Below, in pieces: positions 6,160-11,668 of a stretch of DNA of 11,668 nucleotides. This DNA is from Syntrophorhabdus sp. (lineage in GTDB: Bacteria > Desulfobacterota > BSN033 > UBA1163): contig DYHU01000074.1 in the NCBI GenBank assembly GCA_020724025.1, forward strand, positions 1-11,668. Direction: 5' to 3'. The stretch's first letter is position 1. Each line of letters begins with the position of its first letter. Below the pieces are notes generated by a model. That model saw nothing but the letters and a program-made list of their open reading frames with translations. It was not told the origin of the DNA and searched no databases. The translations under genes and the position numbers were made by a program.

Positions 6160-6283
6160 CTGTGTCGCAATTAGCCGTTCGCCCTTCGACACGCTCAGGA
6201 CGAACGGCTAAGTAAATGATTTTTAATGTGCCGTAGTCCGTTCGTGGTGAGCCTGTCGAACCATGAACGGACTTATGACACAG
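6160..6283. repeat. 124-bp composite palindromic element (REP-like doublet) between iorA and iorB
   Basis: Outer 7-bp inverted repeats CTGTGTC (6160-6166) and GACACAG (6277-6283) enclose two palindromes in opposite orientation, at 6171-6211 and 6235-6273. Both share the core CCGTTCG...GAACGG and the 11-base loop GAGC(G/C)TGTCGA. Stem-closing pairs differ in a compensating way: CC/GG in one copy, GG/CC in the other. Related GTTCGTCCTGAGC-type repeats are, to my knowledge, widespread in bacterial genomes. The element sits inside a presumed operon and might modulate iorB expression or mRNA stability. Confidence 0.85.
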
Positions 6284-6304
6284 TCTCCCAGGGGAAAGGA
6301 CGTG

Positions 6305-8422
6305 CTAACTTTTCTTCTCTCCACTTACCTGATAGATTCCTTCCTGGCCACAGACCTGCAAGCAGAGACCGCAGTCCACGCAGGTGAACCGGTCAATCTT
6401 CACACGGCCGTCCTCTCCTCGAATCAGGGAGGGGCACTCGAACCGTTTGAGACAGTAGCCACAAGCAATACAGGCACCCACAGCAGGCATATCGATCGCT
6501 GAGGTAGGACATTCCTGGGCACAGACGCGACACCCTGTACATTTGTTGTAATCAATGACATAACGGTCCTCGATTTTGGAAATCGCTCCCTCAGGGCACT
6601 GGATCATACAGGTGTCGCATTGACAACAAGCTTCTTCTTGATACACAGGCAAAAGGGATTGAGGCATCTCTCCGCTTTTCACCTGAGGAAGACCCGTTTC
6701 CGGCGGAGGGATATGGCGGATATCGACCTTGATCGGGTTCACTTTGAGCTGCTCTTTTTGATAGATGATGCAGGGATAACGGGAAATGATGACAGCCATT
6801 CCACCCCCCGGTTGCAGAGTATAGTTGTACGCTTTTTCGGCTTCCCGGATCAATCCCTTGATATCATAAGGATTGACCACCCGGAGGTATTTGACACCGC
6901 ATCCTTTCACCAGTTCTTCAATCGAGAGGGCCTTACCGGGATGACCATCCGCCGTCATTCCGGATTCCGGAGTGGGTTGCATACCCGTCATCGCTGTAAT
7001 GGAATTGTCGAGGATGACGAGAATAAATTTGGCCCCATTATAGACAGCATTCAAGAGTCCTGGAGCACCCGAATGATAGAATGTCGAATCTCCAATGGTG
7101 GCAATGATGGGAATGTCCTTACCATCCTGATGATAAGCTTGATAGAGGCCGCTGGCAAAGGTGATGGCCGCCCCCATGTCGTGACAGGTATCTACTGATT
7201 CCATATTCATTCCCAGGGTGTAGCACCCGATATCGCTGGGAAAGATACCATTCGGAAAGGCCTTTTTCAGGGCAAAGAAAGAAGACCGGTGAGGACATCC
7301 CGAACAGAGGGTTGGCCGACGGATGGAAAGACCGAGGTCGGACACCATCTTCTCAAGCGGGGCAGTGGAAGTCACTTCCGGCACAGGGATGGAAAACTTC
7401 CTGCACAGATCCGATATCACACGGGTGATGGTCTCGGGAAGCATCTCTCCTTCATTGGGAATGGTTCCGTCCAGTCTGCCAATGACTTTTGATTTATCCA
7501 GGATCTGAAGCTCGATCACGGGTTCGGTCTCCTCGAGAATCAGGACATGATCACATCTCTCGATGAAGGACTCCACGATCTCAGTGGGAAGAGGGTAGGG
7601 AGTTCCTATCTTGAGAACCGGGATCTCCTCCTGGAGCCCTAATTCAGATAGAATGTCTCGAGCGATGGAGTAACCGATTCCGCCGGCAATGATTCCCAAG
7701 GCGGTCCTGTCCTTGTCGTGCTCAATAAAATTGAGAAAGGTCATCGAATTGAACTCTTCCGCAATATTTTTGAGCTTTTGATTAAGCTGTTTGTGGAGGA
7801 TGAATCGGAATCTGGGCGTTGCGCTCCATCGCTGGGGGTTGCGCTCGAAGTTCGCTTTTCTTTCCATTTTAATGATGGGATTGAAAGTGATGGTTTGCTG
7901 GGCGTGGGAAACCCTTAAAACGGGGCGGAGGATGACAGGAATCTGGTATTTTTCGGAAAGATCGAAGGCAATGGGTAACATCTTCTGGGCTTCTTTTGGA
8001 TTGGCTGGATCGAAAACCGGAACCTTTGCAAACATCGCCATAAAGCGGGTGTCCTGTTCGGTCTGGGAAGAAAAAGGTCCGGGATCGTCGCAACTGATGA
8101 TCACAAAACCACCGATTGTTCCGATATAGGCTGAACTCATCAATGGATCGGTGGCCACATTGAGCCCTACCTGTTTCATGGCGACTGCAGCCCGCTTCCC
8201 CGTGTAAGAAGCCACCAATGCGTTTTCGAAAGCCACCTTTTCGTTGATGGACCATTCCACATAAATGTCGAGGTTATTCTCCTTTTTAAAACGGACGACG
8301 GCAGGGAGGATTTCTGAACTGGGGGTTCCTGGATAGGCCGCAAAAAATTGACATCCGCTCTCCACAATTCCTCTGGCAATAATTTCGTTTCCAAGTAAAA
8401 CCCTTTTTTCTTCCTCCGACAT
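6305..8422 (-). CDS. iorA: Indolepyruvate:ferredoxin oxidoreductase, alpha subunit, with an extra ferredoxin module
   Basis: The catalytic thiamine-diphosphate subunit. I chose the ATG at 8422 (705 aa) because GAGGT (8427-8431) precedes it by 4 bases and MSEEEKRVLLGNE matches family starts; a TTG at 8446 would add 8 residues. Numbering is from 8422. The pyrimidine-binding domain starts with LLGNEIIARG and YPGTPSSE (30-37). The diphosphate domain shows CSGCPHR (373-379) and the GDS...DN motif (444-446, 472-473). The C-terminus has four iron-sulfur motifs: Cys599/602/605/609, Cys628/631/634/638, Cys651/654/657/663 and Cys681/684/687/691. The last two are the canonical IorA pair (CIACGYCLKRFECP, CVDCGLCLQVC). 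The first two form an additional bacterial-type 2[4Fe-4S] ferredoxin module, which makes the protein longer than the roughly 600-650 aa I expect for IorA. Substrate range among aryl-pyruvates cannot be read from sequence. Confidence 0.93.
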   Translation of the reverse strand: MSEEEKRVLLGNEIIARGIVESGCQFFAAYPGTPSSEILPAVVRFKKENNLDIYVEWSINEKVAFENALVASYTGKRAAVAMKQVGLNVATDPLMSSAYIGTIGGFVIISCDDPGPFSSQTEQDTRFMAMFAKVPVFDPANPKEAQKMLPIAFDLSEKYQIPVILRPVLRVSHAQQTITFNPIIKMERKANFERNPQRWSATPRFRFILHKQLNQKLKNIAEEFNSMTFLNFIEHDKDRTALGIIAGGIGYSIARDILSELGLQEEIPVLKIGTPYPLPTEIVESFIERCDHVLILEETEPVIELQILDKSKVIGRLDGTIPNEGEMLPETITRVISDLCRKFSIPVPEVTSTAPLEKMVSDLGLSIRRPTLCSGCPHRSSFFALKKAFPNGIFPSDIGCYTLGMNMESVDTCHDMGAAITFASGLYQAYHQDGKDIPIIATIGDSTFYHSGAPGLLNAVYNGAKFILVILDNSITAMTGMQPTPESGMTADGHPGKALSIEELVKGCGVKYLRVVNPYDIKGLIREAEKAYNYTLQPGGGMAVIISRYPCIIYQKEQLKVNPIKVDIRHIPPPETGLPQVKSGEMPQSLLPVYQEEACCQCDTCMIQCPEGAISKIEDRYVIDYNKCTGCRVCAQECPTSAIDMPAVGACIACGYCLKRFECPSLIRGEDGRVKIDRFTCVDCGLCLQVCGQEGIYQVSGEKKS

Positions 8423-8480
8423 CTTTACCTCATCGGCTATGTGCAAATTGACCTACGTCGGTTTTTCTCTATTCTAATCC

Positions 8481-8623
8481 TGATGGTCTCGTAAAAAGTC
8501 GTCACTCCGTTGAAAAACGGAGTCCAGGGAATTTATAACTGGTTGAAAGAACTGGATTCCGGCTTTCGCCGGAATGACGGAAAAACCAACTTTTTGACTT
8601 TTTACGAGTTCATCAATCCTGAT
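8481..8623. repeat. MITE-like element with terminal inverted repeats and two inverted hairpins
   Basis: Terminal inverted repeats at 8481-8500 and 8596-8615 match at 18 of 20 positions and contain CTCGTAAAAAGTC perfectly. Inside are two hairpins in opposite orientation: ACTCCGTT-GAAA-AACGGAGT (8504-8523) and the reverse complement of ATTCCGGC-GAAA-GCCGGAAT (8556-8575). Three stem pairs differ by compensating changes, while the GAAA loop is kept. A 9-bp direct repeat AATCCTGAT (8476-8484 and 8615-8623) flanks it and may be a target-site duplication, although it overlaps the repeat ends. No transposase is encoded. It lies between the aminotransferase gene and iorA. Confidence 0.85.
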
Positions 8624-8633
8624 ATACTAAATT

Positions 8634-9728
8634 TTAACTGATTCGGTTGAGAACCTCAATTCCTTTCAAGAGGGTTTCCTCTGATGCGGCAAAGGAGATC
8701 CTGACATGGGTATTTCTTTTGGAAAAGACACTGCCGGGGACGATGAAGAGGTTGTTTTGAATGGCCCGTTCTACAAAGGCCTCTCCATTTCCTCCAGGGA
8801 CCTCCGGGAAGATGTAGAAGGCCCCTTGTGGCTTTTGAAGACAAAACTTTTTCTTCAGCCCTTCATAGATCAAATCCCTCTTCTTTTTATATTGCCGGAT
8901 GTAATCCTCGACATTGAAATCCAAAGCCTTGACCGCTGCCTTCTGGGCAAAGGAGTTAATGCTGGAGAAGGTATATTGTTGAAGGGTGATCATCTGCTGG
9001 AGGATTTCCTTTGGGCCTGCCACATAACCCAGTCTCCATCCCGTCATCGCCCAACCCTTTGAGAATCCGCCAAAGGTTAATGTCTTTTCATAGAGCTGTC
9101 CAATACAAGGACAGGAAGGTGCATCAAAGACAAAATTATCATAGATGTCGTCTGAGAACATGAGAAGATCTCTCTCGCGGGCAATCCTGACGACCATCAT
9201 CAAGTCTTCCTTTGGATAGATGGCTCCGGTTGGATTATTCGGACTGTTGATGATGATGAATTTGGTTTTTTTCGATATCTTCCTGACAAGTTCTTCTTCC
9301 CTCAAACGAAAGTCAGGATAGGTATCCACAAAGATAGGAACACCTCCCATCAGAAGAACCTGATATTCATACATCACGAAAAATGGATCCGGGATGATGA
9401 CCTCATCCCCCGGATTGATGAGAGCGAGGCTGGCAAGCAGCAAGCCACCGGTTACCCCTGCTGTCACCATGACCTCCTCAAAATGGACTCCCTTGTTTTT
9501 GAGATGGGAAGCGATCTTCTCCCTCAGTTCCGGGATACCCTGTGTAGGAGTATATTTGTTGAATCCTTTCCGAATCCATTCAATCCCCTCCTCTTTGAGA
9601 GGCTCCGGGATATCAAAATCGGGTTCTCCTATGCTCAAATTGATGGGATCTTTCATCTGGCGGGCCAGGTCAAAGATTCGCCTTACCCCAGATGGTTTAA
9701 TATTTCTTAACCGATCAGAGATCAGCAT
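8634..9728 (-). CDS. Class I/II pyridoxal-phosphate aminotransferase, probably for aromatic amino acids
   Basis: A cytoplasmic fold-type I aminotransferase of 364 aa, near the usual length for the I-gamma subgroup. Visible landmarks are LSIGEPDFDIP (31-41), YTPTQGIPELREKIA (59-73), NSPNNPTGAIYP (161-172), Asp193 in SDDIYD for the cofactor ring nitrogen with Tyr196, the Schiff-base Lys224 in GFSKGWAMTGWRLGY, and Arg343 in HVRISFA for the substrate carboxylate. GGAG lies 9 bases before the ATG, inside the end of the upstream small gene, whose stop is only 4 bases away; translation is probably coupled. Its position upstream of iorAB suggests it makes the aryl-pyruvates that IorAB consumes. Aspartate- or alanine-type specificity cannot be excluded, so no gene symbol is given. 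Confidence 0.9.
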   Translation of the reverse strand: MLISDRLRNIKPSGVRRIFDLARQMKDPINLSIGEPDFDIPEPLKEEGIEWIRKGFNKYTPTQGIPELREKIASHLKNKGVHFEEVMVTAGVTGGLLLASLALINPGDEVIIPDPFFVMYEYQVLLMGGVPIFVDTYPDFRLREEELVRKISKKTKFIIINSPNNPTGAIYPKEDLMMVVRIARERDLLMFSDDIYDNFVFDAPSCPCIGQLYEKTLTFGGFSKGWAMTGWRLGYVAGPKEILQQMITLQQYTFSSINSFAQKAAVKALDFNVEDYIRQYKKKRDLIYEGLKKKFCLQKPQGAFYIFPEVPGGNGEAFVERAIQNNLFIVPGSVFSKRNTHVRISFAASEETLLKGIEVLNRIS

Positions 9729-9732
9729 CCTG

Positions 9733-10002
9733 TCACTCTCCTTCTTCTTTTACCTTTTTTGCTTTTTCGATAAGTTCAAGAATCGTATCGAGTCTTGTCT
9801 TGGTTGAAGGTGCGAGGGCGCTTTGAAGTTGATCAAAGGAATAATGTTCGTTCAGGAATTTGGCTATCTCGACCCTGAACTCCCAGCAGATGATGATCTT
9901 CCTGCAGGGAAGGTCTTGGCTAACATTACGGCAGTAATGAAAAGGAACTTCCCCCCCTAACATGGGACAGCGGATGATGAGCGAATCGTATTCCTCGATC
10001 AT
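9733..10002 (-). CDS. Small conserved-looking four-cysteine protein of unknown function
   Basis: An 89-aa protein with no family I can name with certainty. The N-terminal half carries Cys12, Cys24, Cys33 and Cys39 in the context RCPMLGGEVPFHYCR...LPCRKIIICW, suggesting a metal site (zinc or iron-sulfur) or a disulfide knot. The C-terminal half (about 42-89) is predicted to be helical and ends in a Lys/Glu-rich segment. I have an impression of similar CxxLGxxVxFxYCR proteins in Desulfobacterota but cannot verify it. The ATG at 10002 is the first possible start, since an in-frame TAA lies 3 codons upstream; no Shine-Dalgarno precedes it. The gene leads the aminotransferase-iorAB operon and ends 4 bases before the next start. 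It could be an accessory or regulatory partner; this is inference only. Confidence 0.72.
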   Translation of the reverse strand: MIEEYDSLIIRCPMLGGEVPFHYCRNVSQDLPCRKIIICWEFRVEIAKFLNEHYSFDQLQSALAPSTKTRLDTILELIEKAKKVKEEGE

Positions 10003-10008
10003 TTGAAT

Positions 10009-10017
10009 ATTTTAGCA
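10009..10017 (-). promoter_or_regulatory. Candidate extended -10 promoter giving a leaderless start
   Basis: On the minus strand TGC (10015-10017) abuts TAAAAT (10009-10014), an extended -10 element. Six bases separate it from the ATG at 10002, so transcription would start at or next to the A of the start codon. No recognisable -35 box exists at 16-18 bases upstream, where the U-tract side of the trpB2 terminator lies. Confidence 0.4.
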
Positions 10018-10031
10018 CAAACTCATTCAAC

Positions 10032-10067
10032 AAAAATCCTGCGGGCCTTTGGACCCGCAGGATTTTT
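10032..10067 (-). terminator. Intrinsic terminator of trpB2
   Basis: A perfect 14-bp stem (10032-10045 with 10054-10067, CCTGCGGG against CCCGCAGG with A/T ends) around an 8-base loop begins 4 bases after the trpB2 stop. On the minus strand the stem ends in GGATTTTTGTTG, giving a U-tract. The symmetric A-run and T-run let it work in both directions, but no plus-strand gene reads into it. Confidence 0.93.
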
Positions 10068-10071
10068 GTTT

Positions 10072-11463
10072 TTAGGCAGGTTTGCCTTTTTTCATTGCTT
10101 GAGGTTTTGGCAGGCCTTCAATGGCCTTGAGAGATTTTTTCATCTCTTCCTCTGGCAATGGGTAATCGACGAGTTTTCCGCTGAAATAGGAGTCATAACC
10201 ACCCAGATCCATCAGGCCGTGGCCGCTCCAGTTGAGAAGGATGACCTTCTCCTTTCCCTCTTCTTTAGCCTTCTTCGCCTCTTCAATAACCACCTGTATT
10301 GCATGACTGGTCTCAGGAGCAGGTATGGCTCCTTCAGTTCTCGCCCAGAGCACAGCAGCAGCATAGCACTCCAGTTGGTTATAAGCCCGAGGTGTAATCA
10401 GTCCTTCAATAATCAATTGGCTCACGAGAGGAGCCATCCCATGATATCGCAAACCTCCAGCATGGATGGGTGCTGGGATGAAGGCATGTCCAAGGCTGTA
10501 CATGGGGAGGAGAGGAGTTGTGGCGGCTGTATCACCGAAATCATAGACAAAGGGTGCCCTGGTCATGGTGGGACATGAAGTCGGCTCTGCAGGGACAATG
10601 GTGATTTGGGCGCCGTTTATTTTGTCCAAGACAAAGGGGAAGGCAAGGCCCGAAAAATTACTTCCCCCGCCTGCGCACCCTGTCACAACATCGACCTTCT
10701 TTTCTCCGAATTTCTCCAACTGTTTCTTGGCCTCCAGGCCGATAATCGTCTGATGCATGAGCACATGGTTCAAAACGCTTCCCAGAGAGTATCGGGTGTC
10801 TTTGGAAGTGACCGCATCTTCGATAGCTTCACTGATGGCGATCCCAAGGCTCCCTGGAGAATCCGGAGTTTCTTCCAGAATCTTTCTTCCTGCATTCGTG
10901 TCTTTGCTCGGGCTGGGAATACAGTTCGCCCCCCATGTGTTCATCATCATACGGCGATAGGGTTTTTGATCGTAACTGATTCTGACCATATAGACCTTGC
11001 ACTCCAGACCAAAGAGGCAGCAGGCAAAACTGAGGGCGCTTCCCCATTGGCCTGCACCCGTCTCCGTGGTGATTCTTTTGATCCCGAAAACTTTGTTGTA
11101 ATAAGCCTGTGCAATGGCTGTGTTGGGTTTATGGCTTCCGGGAGGGCTCACCCCCTCATTCTTATAATAAATTCTTGCCGGTGTTCCCAAAGCCTTTTCC
11201 AGGGCATAGGCCCGATGGAGGGGCGTGGGTCTCCAGATGAGAAGCTTCTCCATCACCTCTTGAGGGATATCGATCCACCGTTGTGTGCTAACCTCCTGTT
11301 CGATGAGGTTCATTGGAAAAACTGGAGCGAGGTCTTGAGGACCAATGGGCTGTCCTGTCCCAGGATGGATAGGGGGTTGAAGGGGCGTGAGTAAGTCTGC
11401 TTGAATATTATACCATTGCTTTGGAATCTCATCTTCTTTGAGAAAAACTTTAAATTCCTTCAT
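10072..11463 (-). CDS. trpB2: TrpB2-type tryptophan synthase beta-like protein
   Basis: A PLP enzyme of the tryptophan synthase beta family, expected to condense indole with serine to give tryptophan. At 463 aa it is longer than classical TrpB1 (about 400 aa), and it has the N-terminal [16 protein letters not shown] segment typical of the TrpB2 branch. Key residues are the Schiff-base Lys112 in GSHKPNTA, Glu134 in ETGAGQWG, the cofactor phosphate loop CAGGGSN (263-269) and Ser413 in NWSGHG. No trpA lies nearby, so it probably works alone on free indole. GGAGGG lies 5 bases before the ATG. It has its own promoter and terminator, yet stands next to the indolepyruvate oxidoreductase operon, which suggests a link in indole or tryptophan turnover. 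Some TrpB2 members may use other substrates, such as phosphoserine. Confidence 0.92.
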   Translation of the reverse strand: MKEFKVFLKEDEIPKQWYNIQADLLTPLQPPIHPGTGQPIGPQDLAPVFPMNLIEQEVSTQRWIDIPQEVMEKLLIWRPTPLHRAYALEKALGTPARIYYKNEGVSPPGSHKPNTAIAQAYYNKVFGIKRITTETGAGQWGSALSFACCLFGLECKVYMVRISYDQKPYRRMMMNTWGANCIPSPSKDTNAGRKILEETPDSPGSLGIAISEAIEDAVTSKDTRYSLGSVLNHVLMHQTIIGLEAKKQLEKFGEKKVDVVTGCAGGGSNFSGLAFPFVLDKINGAQITIVPAEPTSCPTMTRAPFVYDFGDTAATTPLLPMYSLGHAFIPAPIHAGGLRYHGMAPLVSQLIIEGLITPRAYNQLECYAAAVLWARTEGAIPAPETSHAIQVVIEEAKKAKEEGKEKVILLNWSGHGLMDLGGYDSYFSGKLVDYPLPEEEMKKSLKAIEGLPKPQAMKKGKPA

Positions 11464-11496
11464 AATTTCCCTCCTTCTCTGTTGAAAAGAGTCCTT

Positions 11497-11570
11497 TTAA
11501 GGTGCGGGTCTCCTCTTCATCACCTCCTTTTCTGAAGCCCTTAATTGCTGTTTAAAAAATTCCCCACCTT
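11497..11570 (-). promoter_or_regulatory. Structured 5' leader of trpB2 with an unused perfect Shine-Dalgarno
   Basis: The leader can form a long-range stem: AAGGTGGGG (11562-11570) pairs with CCCGCACCTT (11499-11508), with one bulged G. Between them lies AAGGAGGTG (11521-11529 region), a near-perfect anti-16S match, directly followed by an ATG at 11518-11520 that opens a 7-codon ORF (MKRRPAP) ending at 11497. The GGAGG-to-ATG spacing of 2 bases is too short for good initiation. No Trp codon is present, so this is not a classical trp attenuator. A regulatory role is only a possibility. Confidence 0.35.
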
Positions 11571-11584
11571 CAAAAGCAGAATTC

Positions 11585-11613
11585 CAAATATCAGTAATTG
11601 ATGGAGTTGTCAA
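11585..11613 (-). promoter_or_regulatory. Sigma70-type promoter of trpB2
   Basis: On the minus strand a perfect TTGACA (11608-11613) is followed after 17 bases by TATTTG (11585-11590). The predicted start near 11578 gives a leader of about 115 bases, long for a simple housekeeping gene. Confidence 0.65.
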
Positions 11614-11616
11614 GGA

Positions 11617-11656
11617 ATTTTTGGGATTTTTGGGAGTCTGGAATTTTTGGGAGTCT
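11617..11656. repeat. Short direct repeats upstream of the trpB2 promoter
   Basis: ATTTTTGGGAGTCT occurs twice without mismatch (11626-11639 and 11643-11656, period 17), and a third partial copy ATTTTTGGGA lies at 11617-11626, just upstream of the -35 box. They may be part of a larger repeat cut by the window edge or repeated regulator sites. Confidence 0.6.
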
Positions 11657-11668
11657 CCAGGAGGCCGG

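Noticed and set aside
6620..7198. 192-codon plus-strand open frame opposite iorA
   Set aside because: It is a shadow frame over the thiamine-binding domain; its composition is Arg/His/Phe-rich and unlike the neighbouring proteins.
8423..8446. TTG start at 8446 for iorA
   Set aside because: It lacks a well-placed Shine-Dalgarno and adds residues not expected for the family; the ATG at 8422 has GAGGT 4 bases upstream.
10606..11394. 262-codon open frame on the plus strand
   Set aside because: It is antisense to trpB2, which has full family motifs, and its translation shows no recognisable domain.
11497..11520. trp-type attenuator leader peptide before trpB2
   Set aside because: The mini-ORF has no Trp codons and no terminator hairpin with a U-tract follows it.

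Overview
The window looks like a chromosomal segment of a Gram-negative anaerobe, most likely in the Desulfobacterota (former Deltaproteobacteria). This is inferred from gene content and not from any marker search. The clues are a fused CoaBC, a DUF1844 protein, an RpoH-type heat-shock sigma factor under a CIRCE operator, an oxygen-sensitive indolepyruvate:ferredoxin oxidoreductase, and intergenic repeats of kinds I associate with that group. All genes look intact, and there is no insertion sequence, phage gene, CRISPR array, rRNA or tRNA.

Left part (1-3135): coaBC on the plus strand (CoA biosynthesis) converges on a minus-strand rpoH-fmdB pair. A strong sigma70-type promoter and a perfect CIRCE operator (TTAGCACTC-N9-GAGTGCTAA) sit in front of rpoH, so HrcA should repress it. 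Divergent from rpoH is a DUF1844 gene, which converges on htrA across an inverted array of 8-bp TGGAATNN units.

Middle (3136-5538): a periplasmic HtrA/Do serine protease (minus) and a Phd/YefM-RelE toxin-antitoxin pair (plus) are transcribed divergently from two near-consensus promoters whose -35 boxes lie back to back. A 182-bp stretch after the toxin (5357-5538) holds nothing I can support.

Right part (5539-11668), all minus strand. trpB2 (tryptophan synthase beta-like) has its own promoter, an unusual 5' leader and a very strong hairpin terminator. It is followed by a likely operon: a small four-cysteine protein (possibly translated from a leaderless mRNA), a class I aminotransferase, iorA and iorB. 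The aminotransferase would convert aromatic amino acids to aryl-pyruvates, and IorAB would oxidise these to aryl-acetyl-CoA while reducing ferredoxin. TrpB2 could make tryptophan from indole and serine. IorA carries an extra two-cluster ferredoxin module beyond the usual pair.

Both large gaps of this operon hold structured palindromic elements: a 124-bp composite between iorA and iorB, and a roughly 130-bp one between the aminotransferase gene and iorA. They differ in sequence but share a layout: outer inverted repeats enclosing two inverted hairpins whose stems differ by compensatory base-pair changes. No gap over 300 bases lacks a gene.
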